Positions 17,919 through 25,828 of a stretch of DNA of 64,000 nt are shown here, piece after piece. The first letter of the stretch is position 1, and every line of letters starts with the position of its first letter. The stretch is from Streptomyces sp. MNU76. GTDB taxonomy: Bacteria; Actinomycetota; Actinomycetes; Streptomycetales; Streptomycetaceae. The notes beneath the pieces are model-generated. The model made no database searches. It had not been told where the DNA came from and saw only the letters and a list, made by a program, of their open reading frames with translations. The stretch lies in NCBI RefSeq assembly GCF_020982545.1, contig NZ_JAJKLK010000008.1:186001-250000 (forward strand), in the 5' to 3' direction. The position numbers were made by a program, and so were the translations under genes.

Positions 17919-18440
17919 ATGTCCACGACAGGGCGAGCCGCGTCCCGGGACGAGCGCCACGCGGAGCGACGGGCCCGGGCCGACTACACCGGCGGCGTCT
18001 ACGGATCGATGCTCGCCTCCTCCGTGATCATCGGCGCCGGGACCCTGGGGGAGTACCCCCGCCTCGAACTCGTCCTTCTGCTGCTGCTCACCGGCCTGGC
18101 GTTCTGGATCGCGCATGTGCACGCCCAACTGTTCGGAGCGCGGCTCGCGCAACGGTATCCGGACCGCCGGATCGTGCTGAAGGTGTGCCGCGACGAGTGG
18201 CCGATCGTCAAGGCCGCGGTACCGCCGGCCGCCGCCGTCGCGGTCAGTCCGCTCCTCGGCCTCGATGTGCCGGGCGCCCTCTGGCTGGCGCTCGCGGTGG
18301 CCGTGGTCGGACAGGTGGGCTGGTCGGTGGCGGCGGCCCGCCGCGTCCACGCCCCGTGGGGCCTGGTCGCCGTCACGGCCTCGGTGAACCTGCTGCTCGG
18401 CCTCCTGATCACCGCGTTCAAGCTCTACCTGACCCATTGA
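17919..18440 (+). CDS. Small integral membrane protein, function unknown
   Basis: A 173-residue protein with a charged, Arg-rich N-terminus followed by about four hydrophobic segments (near residues 28-45, 50-68, 95-130 and 140-165). I recognise no named family. The ATG at 17919 follows AGGAGG with an 8-base gap, better than the GTG at 17910, which overlaps the ribosome site. It begins 30 bases after the MFS stop, so both are probably transcribed together. Its last codons lie inside a tandem repeat (18429-18476). Confidence 0.75.
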   Translation: MSTTGRAASRDERHAERRARADYTGGVYGSMLASSVIIGAGTLGEYPRLELVLLLLLTGLAFWIAHVHAQLFGARLAQRYPDRRIVLKVCRDEWPIVKAAVPPAAAVAVSPLLGLDVPGALWLALAVAVVGQVGWSVAAARRVHAPWGLVAVTASVNLLLGLLITAFKLYLTH

Positions 18441-18476
18441 CTCCCTGACCCATTGACTCCCCGACCCACTGACTCA
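18429..18476 (+). repeat. Three tandem 16-bp repeats across a stop codon
   Basis: The unit CTGACCCATTGACTCC occurs twice exactly, followed by a third copy with three changes. The first copy contains the TGA stop of the membrane protein gene, so the stop context itself was duplicated by slippage. The copies lie in the short gap before the next gene. Confidence 0.9.
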
Positions 18477-18550
18477 CCTCTCCGGGGTGAGGCCGGGCCG
18501 GTGCCGCAGGACCGACGATCGAAGAGACGACGAATGGGGGTACACCGCTC

Positions 18551-18748
18551 ATGCGCTACGAGATCCGCGTCGAGGGAAAGCTGTCGAAGGCGCTGACCGG
18601 TGCCTTCCCCGAACTGGACCATGTGGTGATGTCCGGCCACACCGTCCTGTTCGGGCACGTCGTGGACGAGGCGCATCTGTACGGGCTGCTGGCCCGTTGC
18701 CAGTCCCTGGGGCTGCGCGTCCTGGAGATGCGTCAGCTGCCGGAATGA
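18551..18748 (+). CDS. Small conserved-looking protein of unknown function (65 aa)
   Basis: A 65-residue soluble protein with a beta-alpha-beta-like pattern: a strand at the start (YEIRVEGKLS), a middle strand (VVMSGHTVLFGHVV), then a helix and a C-terminal strand (GLRVLEMRQLPE). No named family recognised, but composition and frame bias look like a real gene. It ends 22 bases before the convergent DUF2252 gene. Confidence 0.65.
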   Translation: MRYEIRVEGKLSKALTGAFPELDHVVMSGHTVLFGHVVDEAHLYGLLARCQSLGLRVLEMRQLPE

Positions 18749-18770
18749 ACCCCGAAGGGCCGCTGGTACG

Positions 18771-20186
18771 TCAGAGGCTTTCCGCGCGGACCCGGCCCGT
18801 GTGCGCGGCCACGCCCAGCGCCTCGAAGTCCCGGTCGTTGCGGTCGGCGTAGGACTGCGCGAACTCGGCGAGCGCCCGGTCGAAGCGGTCGCTGCCGCCC
18901 AGGTAGGCGGCGATGGCGACGGGGTCGCCGGAGCGCGCATGGGCCCGCGCCAGGCTGGCGCCGCACACCCGGGCGAAGAGCCGCAGCAGTCCCGGGTCCC
19001 AGGTCTCCGGGCGCGCGATGCCCTTCCAGTCACGCAACTGCCGTACGTAGAAGTCCCGTTCGCGTCCGTCGAGGCCGAGGACATGGGTCCAGCCGAGGAA
19101 GATGTCGCTGGTCGTCTGCATCAGCCGCTGCCCCGACACCACCCGGCGGCCCTGGTTGTCGAAGCTGTCGCCGCCGAGCTGGGCGGAGAGCACGGACTCC
19201 TGCGCCTCCTTGGCCTGGAGCAGCAACGGGTCGGTGTCGTCGCGGCCGAGCAGCAGCACGATCCAGCAGCGCGTGCCGACGCTGCCGACACCCACCACCT
19301 TCCGGGCCATGTCGGCCACGTGGTAGCGGCGCAGCAGATGCCGGCGCTCGGATGAAAGGGTCCGTGCGTACTGGTCCAGCACCTTCCCCAGCTCCTTCTC
19401 CTGGCCCTCCACGGCGGAGTCCGCCAGCAGGTCCCGGAGCGGGGTGATCAGCGGAGGGTCGGGGGCGATCAGCCGGCCCTCGGCGGTGACCCGGGTCAGC
19501 TTCTCGAAGGCCTGGAGATGGGTGCGCGTACGGGCCTTCGCGGTCGCCTCGGCCGTACGGCGTCGGCTCTCCTTGTCCATCGACGAGGCCAGCAGTTCCC
19601 GCAGCCGGTCGGCGTCGTCCTGGGCGTACCAGATGTCCAGGGTGGGCATCCCGGCGAACTCGCGCATGCGGCGCCGGTACGTCTTCACGCACGTCCGTAC
19701 CGCCCTGTCCTGCTCCTCGGTCGAGAAGCCGTTGGCCCGGCCCGCGATCACGAAGCTGGCCGCCAGCCGTTTCACGTCCCATTCGAACGGGCCGGGCAGG
19801 GTCTCGTCGAAGTCGCTGATGTCGAAGACGAGGTGGCGTTCGGGCGAGGCCAGCAGCCGGAAGTTGAGCAGATGGGCGTCACCGCAGAGCTGCACGGTCA
19901 GGCCGGTGTTGGGGAGGGGGCCGAGGTCCGACGCCATGAGGGCCGCCGCGCCCCGGTAGAAGCGGAACGGGGATTCGAGCATCCGGCCGTAGCGGATGGG
20001 CACCAACTCCGGTACCCGGGTGGCCGACTGACGCTCGATCACCTCGATGGGGTCGGTCCGGTCGGCGTCCGCGTCCGACTCGAACCAGCCGTGGCAGGAC
20101 CGGGAGGCGCGTTTGCGTGCCTCCCGGCCGTGCGCGGCCCTCTCGGCCACGGTCGGTGACGTCCTGGATGCGCTCGCGCTGGTCAT
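18771..20186 (-). CDS. DUF2252 domain-containing protein
   Basis: A 471-residue DUF2252 protein. These have a protein-kinase-like fold distantly related to aminoglycoside kinases; CGDAHLLNFRLL and VFDISDFDETLPGPFEWDVKRLA are the family hallmarks, equivalent to catalytic and metal-binding loops. The substrate of the family is unknown. The ATG at 20186 follows AGGAGG; the frame stays open further upstream but without support. A perfect 22-bp palindrome lies 65 bases upstream, between this gene and the divergent HdeD gene. Confidence 0.9.
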   Translation of the reverse strand: MTSASASRTSPTVAERAAHGREARKRASRSCHGWFESDADADRTDPIEVIERQSATRVPELVPIRYGRMLESPFRFYRGAAALMASDLGPLPNTGLTVQLCGDAHLLNFRLLASPERHLVFDISDFDETLPGPFEWDVKRLAASFVIAGRANGFSTEEQDRAVRTCVKTYRRRMREFAGMPTLDIWYAQDDADRLRELLASSMDKESRRRTAEATAKARTRTHLQAFEKLTRVTAEGRLIAPDPPLITPLRDLLADSAVEGQEKELGKVLDQYARTLSSERRHLLRRYHVADMARKVVGVGSVGTRCWIVLLLGRDDTDPLLLQAKEAQESVLSAQLGGDSFDNQGRRVVSGQRLMQTTSDIFLGWTHVLGLDGRERDFYVRQLRDWKGIARPETWDPGLLRLFARVCGASLARAHARSGDPVAIAAYLGGSDRFDRALAEFAQSYADRNDRDFEALGVAAHTGRVRAESL

Positions 20187-20250
20187 GACACACACCTCCT
20201 GAACCGCCGGGCCGGCGTTCCGTCCACCCTCCTCGGCCGTGCGTGCCCGG

Positions 20251-20272
20251 GGATCACCCGCGGGGGTGATCC
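20251..20272. promoter_or_regulatory. Perfect 9-4-9 palindrome between divergent genes
   Basis: GGATCACCC, four bases, then GGGTGATCC. The site lies 65 bases upstream of the DUF2252 start and ~120 upstream of the short frame at 20392, in the right place for a shared operator. The regulator is unknown. Nothing else clear is seen in 20187-20391. Confidence 0.6.
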
Positions 20273-20391
20273 GACCGGCGGGGCGGGGGCGGGACGCTGG
20301 CCCGGTGAGGTCACCGCACCGCCGTGCGCCGACGGTGCGGAAGCGGCCCGCTCGGCCGCGAGGACGCGACGCGAGGACGCGAGGAGGAGCC

Positions 20392-20523
20392 ATGACCGAG
20401 TCCCCTGGCCCGGCACCGCGTAGCGGGCGGACGACTACAGGCCTGGTGGGGCCGGGGCCGGTCCCGGGCGGGGGGCGGTGTGCCCGGTGGCGCGGGCGAA
20501 GCGCCCGGTCCGGCGGACCGTAG
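20392..20523 (+). CDS. Short reading frame with strong ribosome site ahead of the HdeD gene
   Basis: A 43-codon frame whose ATG follows GAGGAGGAGCC, a much better start signal than any near the HdeD gene. It is Gly/Pro/Arg-rich and ends at a TAG that is in frame with the HdeD reading frame 42 bases later. The two could once have been one gene with a longer N-terminus, or this may be a leader peptide. No function can be assigned. Confidence 0.35.
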   Translation: MTESPGPAPRSGRTTTGLVGPGPVPGGGRCARWRGRSARSGGP

Positions 20524-20565
20524 GCCGGGGAGGCGGGCCGCATACCGGGCGGGGACGCCTCCGCG

Positions 20566-21165
20566 GTGCTGGGTGATCCGGCGGAGGCGCTGGGGAGGGT
20601 CGGCCGGTCCTGGAAGTGGATCCTCGGCTCGGCGCTGGCCACGCTCGTGCCGGGCGTCATCCTCCTGGTCTGGCCGGACGGGACCCTGCACGTCATCGCG
20701 GTTCTGCTCGGGCTGTACCTGCTCGCGATCGGGGCGTTCCGGTTCGTCGACGTCTTCGCCCGGGAAGAGGCGGGCGAGCGGCTGCCGGGGCTCCTCCTCG
20801 CGCTGCTGTACGTCCTGGCCGGTGTCCTGTGCCTGCGGAACCCGCTGCAGACCATCACCGCGCTCTCGCTGATCGTGGGGATCGTCTGGCTGGCGACCGG
20901 CATCCTCACGCTCTACACCGCCCTCGCCGCCAAGAGCCTGCCCCACCGGGGCTTCGTCCTCGGCGTGGCGGTGCTCGGCATCGTCGCGGGGATCGTGGTG
21001 CTGGCCCTGCCGACCGAGTCGGCCACGGCACTGACCCGGCTGCTCGGCCTGTGGCTCGTCCTGCTCGGCCTGGCCGAGGCGACGGTCGCCCTCGCCTGGC
21101 GGGCCGCCCTCCGCCGGGCGGGCCTCACGGGCTCCCACGCCCATCCGACCACGGGCGCCGTCTGA
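20566..21165 (+). CDS. HdeD/DUF308 family integral membrane protein
   Basis: A 199-residue protein with six hydrophobic helices arranged as repeated two-helix units, typical of HdeD/DUF308 proteins linked to acid or general stress resistance. Examples of helices are ILGSALATLVPGVILLVW and GFVLGVAVLGIVAGIVVLAL. The GTG at 20566 is the first start after an in-frame TAG at 20521, and no good ribosome site precedes it. See the upstream short frame for a possible longer original N-terminus. It is followed 27 bases later by another gene. Confidence 0.8.
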   Translation: MLGDPAEALGRVGRSWKWILGSALATLVPGVILLVWPDGTLHVIAVLLGLYLLAIGAFRFVDVFAREEAGERLPGLLLALLYVLAGVLCLRNPLQTITALSLIVGIVWLATGILTLYTALAAKSLPHRGFVLGVAVLGIVAGIVVLALPTESATALTRLLGLWLVLLGLAEATVALAWRAALRRAGLTGSHAHPTTGAV

Positions 21166-21192
21166 GCCTCCCGCACACCCCGAGGAGAGGCC

Positions 21193-21441
21193 ATGTTCCC
21201 GGGCAACGACTCCGTACCACCGAACTCAGACCCGCCGACCGACAGCACCGGTCCGAGCGGCGAAACCGGCCCGGCCGACAACACCGGCCCGAGCGGCGAC
21301 ACCGACCCGCCCGGCGACAGTGGCCCGACCGACGACACCGGCTCGGGTGGCGGGGCCGCCGCCAGGGGTGGGGACCGAGCGGGGCGGACAGCCCGGTCGG
21401 GCCGGCGAACCCGGGCGGGTGTCGTCGGTCGGGCCGGATGA
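21193..21441 (+). CDS. Low-complexity reading frame with hexapeptide repeats, probably a detached N-terminus
   Basis: An 82-codon frame with a good ribosome site (GAGGAGAGG). Residues 19-48 are five six-residue repeats of the type TGPxxD, then the sequence becomes Gly/Arg-rich. It ends in an ATGA overlap with a second tiny frame, which itself ends in a GTGA overlap with the large membrane protein. Disordered acidic Pro-rich N-termini are common ahead of such membrane proteins, so this may be the real N-terminus separated by frameshifts. It could also be an independent small protein. Confidence 0.45.
   Translation: MFPGNDSVPPNSDPPTDSTGPSGETGPADNTGPSGDTDPPGDSGPTDDTGSGGGAAARGGDRAGRTARSGRRTRAGVVGRAG
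21247..21336 (+). repeat. 18-bp tandem repeats encoding TGPxxD
   Basis: Five imperfect 18-bp units in frame encode TGPSGE, TGPADN, TGPSGD, TDPPGD and SGPTDD. Repeats of this kind expand and contract easily and may have caused the frame changes just downstream. Confidence 0.8.
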
Positions 21442-21542
21442 CGTACCCGGCGGGCGGCCCGGGCGGAGCGACCGGATCAGCCGACGAGCCCGACGCAGTC
21501 GACGAGCCCGAACCGGGCGAGGGGCCGCGGCGGGCGGCGTGA
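21438..21542 (+). CDS. Tiny overlapping reading frame between the repeat frame and the membrane protein
   Basis: A 34-codon frame (Gly/Pro-rich start, acidic end DAVDEPEPGEG) that begins at an ATGA overlap and ends at a GTGA overlap. Its acidic Pro-rich composition resembles a disordered linker. It may be part of a single protein in a frameshifted region. Confidence 0.25.
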   Translation: MTYPAGGPGGATGSADEPDAVDEPEPGEGPRRAA

Positions 21543-22900
21543 TCGGCGCGGGCGCCGGGGACGGTGGGACCGGCACGGGCGAGGGGCCGGGCGGCCGGTG
21601 GGTCGGCCCGGCGGCCGCGGGCGCCGGGGGCGGTGGGTATGTGATCAGTGCCGAGGAGCGGGCCGAGTACGAGCGGCTGCGGCGGCACGCCGGCGTGCGG
21701 CATCGGCGGCTGCGCAAGGCAGGGGCCGCTGTTCTGCTCGTGGTGACCCTGCTGCTCGCTCCGCTCGCCGTCGTCGCGGCCTGGGTGGAGGACACCGTCG
21801 CCGACACCGACCGGTACGTCGAGACGGTCGCTCCGCTGGCGTCCGACCCGGCGATCCAGAACGTCGTGATCGAGCGGCTCACCGACGAGGTCGTCAAGAA
21901 CGTGGACGTCAAAGCGGTGACGGACGCTCTCACCAAGGTGCTCGCCGAGAACGGCGCGCCGCCGCAGGTGGTGGCCGGCGCCGAGGCTCTCGACGGCCCG
22001 CTGCGCTCCGTGGTCAGGACCGTCGTGGACCGCAACGTCACCCGCGTGATCACCAGCGAGCTCTTCCAGCAGGTCTGGGAGGGCTCGAACCGGCGGGCGC
22101 ACGCGGCCGTGGTGCACATGCTCACCGGCGAGCGGGAGGGCGCGCTGCGCGCCACCGGCGACACGATCCAGCTCGACGTGGGCGCCGTCGTCGACCAGGT
22201 GCGGGAGTGTCTCGTGGACGCGGGCTTCGACAAGGCCGCCGCCATCCCCGACAGCGACCGGACGATCACCCTGTTCCACACCGACGAACTGGGCAAGGCG
22301 CAGGACGCCATGCGGCTGCTGAACATCCTCGGCACCTGGCTGCCCGTGATCACGATCGCCCTCGCCGCCCTGGCGGTGTGGACCGCCCCGGGTCACCGGG
22401 TGATGCTGCTGATCGCGTCCCTCGGCATCAGCCTGATGATGGGGGTGCTGCTCGTCGCGCTGGCCGTCGTCCGCCGTGTCTACCTGGACGCCGTACCTGC
22501 GGCGACCCTGCCGCCCGACGCGGCCGCGGCCATCTTCGACACCTTCCTGCGCTTCCTGCGCTTCCTGCGCGACAGTACGCGCACCCTGCTCGTCCTCTTC
22601 CTGGCCACGGCCCTCGCCGCCTATCTGTACGGTCCCGGGCGGCTCGCCCGCAGGGTGCGGGCCCTGTCCCGGCGCGGAACCGCGGCGGCCGGGCGGTCGC
22701 TGCGGAGCGCGGGACTGAGCACCGGGCGCGCCGGGCGAGGCCTGGCGGCCCACCCCCGCTGGACCACCGGTGTGGTCCTCGGGGCGGGCGCGCTGGCCCT
22801 GCTGCTCTGGAACCGCCCCACGGTCGGCGCGGTCGTCCTGGTCGCCGCCGCGGCGGACCCGGTCCCGGAGGAGGCGGCCGGTCTCACCCGCCCGGGGTGA
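21539..22900 (+). CDS. Large multi-pass membrane protein, function unknown
   Basis: A 453-residue protein. After a Gly-rich start comes an acidic/basic stretch (ISAEERAEYERLRRHAGVRHRRLR), then a membrane helix (LLVVTLLLAPLAVVAAWV), and a long extracytoplasmic domain (about residues 85-255) containing VADTDRYVETVAPLASDP. Several more hydrophobic segments follow. This architecture is widespread in Streptomyces without a known role. The start is uncertain: I used the GTG in a GTGA overlap at 21539, but a GTG near 21640 or a frameshifted longer N-terminus is possible. Confidence 0.75.
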   Translation: MIGAGAGDGGTGTGEGPGGRWVGPAAAGAGGGGYVISAEERAEYERLRRHAGVRHRRLRKAGAAVLLVVTLLLAPLAVVAAWVEDTVADTDRYVETVAPLASDPAIQNVVIERLTDEVVKNVDVKAVTDALTKVLAENGAPPQVVAGAEALDGPLRSVVRTVVDRNVTRVITSELFQQVWEGSNRRAHAAVVHMLTGEREGALRATGDTIQLDVGAVVDQVRECLVDAGFDKAAAIPDSDRTITLFHTDELGKAQDAMRLLNILGTWLPVITIALAALAVWTAPGHRVMLLIASLGISLMMGVLLVALAVVRRVYLDAVPAATLPPDAAAAIFDTFLRFLRFLRDSTRTLLVLFLATALAAYLYGPGRLARRVRALSRRGTAAAGRSLRSAGLSTGRAGRGLAAHPRWTTGVVLGAGALALLLWNRPTVGAVVLVAAAADPVPEEAAGLTRPG

Positions 22901-23014
22901 GGCCGGGCGGCTCCGGTCGTGGGCACGCTGGGATCGGCGCCGACCGTGGCGCCCACGGGCGCGCCGAGGACGGCAGGGCACCTGCCGGGCGAATGCCCGG
23001 GACGGAGGAGAGAC

Positions 23015-23485
23015 ATGAGTGGTCCGACGTACCTCGCGTACGACTACCCGCTGCTGAGCGTCTTCTGGTCCATGCTCCTGCTGTTCCTGTGGATCATGTG
23101 GTTCGTGCTGCTCTTCCGGGTCGTCGTCGACATCTTCCGCGACGACGACATGAGCGGCTGGGCCAAGGCGGGCTGGCTGGTCTTCACGATCCTGCTGCCG
23201 TTCCTGGGCGTGTTCGTCTATGTGATCGCCCGGGGCAAGAACATGGGCAGCCGCGAGGTGGCGCAGGCGCGTGCGCAGCAGGCGGCCTTCGACGACTACA
23301 TCCGGCAGACGGCCAAGGGCGGCGACGGACGGTCCAGCAGCGTCGACGAGCTCGCCAGGCTCTCCGAGATCCGTTCGCGCGGCGACATCACGGACGACGA
23401 GTTCCGCCGCGCGAAGGAACTGGTCCTGAGCGGCCACGGAGCCTCGGCGGGCACGGGCGTCGGCCCGACCGCCGCCGGGCACTGA
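23015..23485 (+). CDS. PLD nuclease N-terminal-like / SHOCT domain membrane protein
   Basis: A 156-residue protein with two N-terminal membrane helices (MLLLFLWIMWFVLLFRVVV and AGWLVFTILLPFLGVFVYVI) in the PLDc_N arrangement. The ~30-residue SHOCT domain ends it (ELARLSEIRSRGDITDDEFRRAKELVL). SHOCT segments are short oligomerisation motifs; the protein probably sits in the membrane as a scaffold or stress component. The ATG at 23015 follows GGAGGAGAG, so the longer frame from 22919 is not used. Confidence 0.88.
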   Translation: MSGPTYLAYDYPLLSVFWSMLLLFLWIMWFVLLFRVVVDIFRDDDMSGWAKAGWLVFTILLPFLGVFVYVIARGKNMGSREVAQARAQQAAFDDYIRQTAKGGDGRSSSVDELARLSEIRSRGDITDDEFRRAKELVLSGHGASAGTGVGPTAAGH

Positions 23486-23534
23486 GGGCCGATCCGACAC
23501 GCACCGCACGACGACACCGAATCGAGGCAACGGT

Positions 23535-23966
23535 ATGACCACACACACCGGACACATGCACTCGGCCAAGCGGTCACGGCCCTTCGCCGAGGGGCTGACG
23601 GTCTTCGCCGCCGTCATACTCATGATCGCGGGCGTTCTCGACATCCTGCGGGGCGTCATGGCCATCGCCGAGGACGAGGTCTTCGTCTCCACGCCCGACT
23701 ACGTCTTCCAGTTCGATCTGACCGGCTGGGGCTGGGTCCACCTCGCCCTCGGCGCCGTGGCCGTGCTGGTCAGTCTGGGCCTCTTCCAGGAGTCCCTGTG
23801 GGCCCGGGTCGCCGGCGTCGCCATCGCGGGCCTGATCATCATCGCCAACTTCCTGTCCCTGCCGTACTACCCCGTCTGGTCCATCGTGATGATCGCCTTC
23901 TCGGCCTTCATCATCTGGGCTCTGTGCGTGACCAGGTGGGACGATTCCGGCTCCGAGCTCCGCTGA
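23535..23966 (+). CDS. Four-helix membrane protein of the DUF7144 type
   Basis: A 143-residue protein with four hydrophobic helices and the motif GWGWVHLALG in the second helix, characteristic of a large actinobacterial membrane family. No activity is known. It lies 49 bases after the SHOCT gene on the same strand and is followed by a hairpin, so the two probably form a transcription unit. Confidence 0.82.
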   Translation: MTTHTGHMHSAKRSRPFAEGLTVFAAVILMIAGVLDILRGVMAIAEDEVFVSTPDYVFQFDLTGWGWVHLALGAVAVLVSLGLFQESLWARVAGVAIAGLIIIANFLSLPYYPVWSIVMIAFSAFIIWALCVTRWDDSGSELR

Positions 23967-24000
23967 GCGAGCGGTCCTCGGTGGAGACAGCTCGTGCAGA

Positions 24001-24028
24001 GCGGCGCGGCCGAACAGTGCCGCGCCGC
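24001..24028 (+). terminator. Hairpin after the DUF7144-type gene
   Basis: A perfect 10-bp GC stem (GCGGCGCGGC with its complement) around an 8-base loop, 34 bases past the stop. It is a likely transcription terminator before the LCP gene. Confidence 0.75.
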
Positions 24029-24055
24029 CACAGTCGCGTCACGGAGGAGGGACGT

Positions 24056-24211
24056 ATGCCGCCCCCAAGGCGTCGCCCGGCGGACGGAATTCGCCCACGG
24101 GTGTTCCCAACTCACCACCGCCCGGCACCGGTTGCCGTCGGTCCGTTCGTGTCCCCGGGCAACTCGGGCGTGCCGACGGTCGTCTCTCTGTACGCTGCGA
24201 CGCCTCTGTGA
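24056..24211 (+). CDS. Possible small protein or leader ORF upstream of the LCP gene
   Basis: A 51-codon frame whose ATG follows GGAGGAGGGACGT, a strong ribosome site. The product is Pro/Arg/Val-rich with no recognised motif. It fills much of the 397-base gap before the LCP gene. The rest of the gap holds a terminator and a palindrome. The ribosome site is the only real support. Confidence 0.3.
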   Translation: MPPPRRRPADGIRPRVFPTHHRPAPVAVGPFVSPGNSGVPTVVSLYAATPL

Positions 24212-24260
24212 CGTCCGGGGTGCGGGGCGTGGTGAGTCGTGTGAGACGCCGATCCGTATA

Positions 24261-24276
24261 TCTACCTGCATGTAGA
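24261..24276. promoter_or_regulatory. Palindrome TCTAC-N6-GTAGA upstream of the LCP gene
   Basis: TCTACCTGCATGTAGA lies about 90 bases before the LCP start in an unusually AT-rich patch, so it may overlap the promoter and act as an operator. The bound protein is unknown. Confidence 0.45.
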
Positions 24277-24363
24277 GTCCTGCGGGTTCGGTGATCACGA
24301 CCGCCGGATGTGTTGGGGGGCAGTCGACCGGCCGGGTGCGGCCGAGGTGGGGAGGGCCGGTGA

Positions 24364-25743
24364 GTGGTACGGGTAGGCGGCGCGCGGGTGCCGGAGGCGG
24401 GGACGCGGCTGACGCGGCGGGGCCGGACGGTGAGCTGGCTCGCCGGCGGCGCGGCCCTGCTCGTCCTCGGTGTCGGCGGCGTCGGGGCCTGGGTCTACAA
24501 GGACCTCGACAACAACATCACAGGCGCCGACGTCGACGGCAAGCTCGGCGGCGACCGCCCGGTCAATCTGAGCCCGGGTTCGAAGAACATCATGGTGGTC
24601 GGCTCGGACAGCCGCGACGGGGCCAACGCGAAGTACGGCAAGGACCTGACCACCATGCAGTCCGACACGCTCATGGTGCTGCACCTCCCCGCGAACCGGG
24701 AGTGGGCCACCGTGGTGTCGTTCCCGCGTGACTCGTGGGTCGAGATAGCGGCGTGCGAGAAGGGCGACGGCAGTACGTCGGGCCGGCACCTGGCGAAGAT
24801 CAACGAGGCGTTCGCGATCGGCGGCTCCAGCGGTGAGGTCGCCGGCGCGGCCGCCTGCTCGATCAGGACGGTCGAGGCCAACACCGGTCTGCGCATCGAC
24901 AACTTCATGTCCGTCGACTTCCAGGGCTTCAAGGGGATGGTCGACGCCCTGGACGGCATAGAGGTCTGCCCCGAGCAGGCCATCAAGGACGACAACGCCC
25001 TCCTCGACATGGAGGCCGGCTGCCAGACCGTCGACGGCGAGACCGCCCTCGGCTATGTGCGTACCCGCTACGCCGTCGGCGACGGCTCCGACATCGGGCG
25101 CATCGGCCGGCAGCAGGAGTTCATGGAGACCCTGGCGGCCAAGGCCAAGTCCCGCCTGACCAGCCCCACTTCGCTCTACGACTTCCTGCAGTCCGCCACC
25201 AAGTCGCTGACCACGGACGAGGATCTCGACGGTATCGACCCGCTCTACGACCTCGCCTCCCAGCTCAAGGACATCGCGAGCGACCGGCTGACCTTCCTGA
25301 CCGTCCCCAACTACCCCCGTGAGGCCGACGTCCCCGCCGACAGGGCCAACATCGTCTGGCAGTACCCGCAGGCCGCCGACCTGTTCACCTCCCTGGCCAA
25401 CGACAAGGAGGTCGACAAGAAGAAGCTCCAGGCGCAGGCCAAGAACGATCTGATCTACGCCTCCGACGTGCGCGTCCAGGTCCTCAACGGCACCGGTGTC
25501 TCCGGTCGGGCCGCCGCGGTCGCCGAGAAGCTGCGCGAGGCGGGCTTCACGGTCGTCGGCACGGGAAACGCGCCCGAGAACACCGACACCACCACGGTCG
25601 CCCATCCGGCCGAACTCGCCCAGCAGGCGCGGGTGCTCGCCTCACGGCTGCCCGACGTCAAGGCCGCACGGTCCACGGAGGCGGCGGCTGGAGTGGTGAC
25701 GCTGGTGGTGGGGTCGGATCTCGATCCGGAGAAGCTGCGGTGA
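24364..25743 (+). CDS. LCP (LytR-CpsA-Psr) family cell-wall glycopolymer ligase with LytR_C domain
   Basis: A 459-residue membrane-anchored enzyme. One N-terminal helix (about residues 25-45) is followed by the LCP catalytic domain: NIMVVGSDSRDG, the SDTLMVLHL strand, and SFPRDSWVEI with its catalytic Asp and Arg. ALGYVRTRYAVGDGSDIGRIGRQQEF is the pyrophosphate-binding arginine segment. Residues ~360-455 are the LytR_C domain (VRVQVLNGTGVSGRAAAVAEKL). It transfers wall teichoic acid-like or other glycopolymers from lipid carriers to peptidoglycan outside the cell. The GTG at 24364 has GGAGGG upstream. Confidence 0.93.
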   Translation: MVRVGGARVPEAGTRLTRRGRTVSWLAGGAALLVLGVGGVGAWVYKDLDNNITGADVDGKLGGDRPVNLSPGSKNIMVVGSDSRDGANAKYGKDLTTMQSDTLMVLHLPANREWATVVSFPRDSWVEIAACEKGDGSTSGRHLAKINEAFAIGGSSGEVAGAAACSIRTVEANTGLRIDNFMSVDFQGFKGMVDALDGIEVCPEQAIKDDNALLDMEAGCQTVDGETALGYVRTRYAVGDGSDIGRIGRQQEFMETLAAKAKSRLTSPTSLYDFLQSATKSLTTDEDLDGIDPLYDLASQLKDIASDRLTFLTVPNYPREADVPADRANIVWQYPQAADLFTSLANDKEVDKKKLQAQAKNDLIYASDVRVQVLNGTGVSGRAAAVAEKLREAGFTVVGTGNAPENTDTTTVAHPAELAQQARVLASRLPDVKAARSTEAAAGVVTLVVGSDLDPEKLR

Positions 25744-25828
25744 CACGGCCGCGGTGACACGGTCGGGGTGACGCGCGGACTCGCCGCGGTCCGGTGGTGG
25801 CCGGGCCGCGGCGAGGCGTGACGGGGGA

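Noticed and set aside
18771..20909. A 712-residue version of the DUF2252 protein starting at 20909
   Set aside because: The extra N-terminus overlaps the HdeD gene and lacks a ribosome site; the ATG at 20186 has AGGAGG.
24056..24211. Treating the 51-codon frame as a confident gene
   Set aside because: Only the ribosome site supports it; composition is Pro/Arg-rich and no family is recognised, so it is listed at low confidence.
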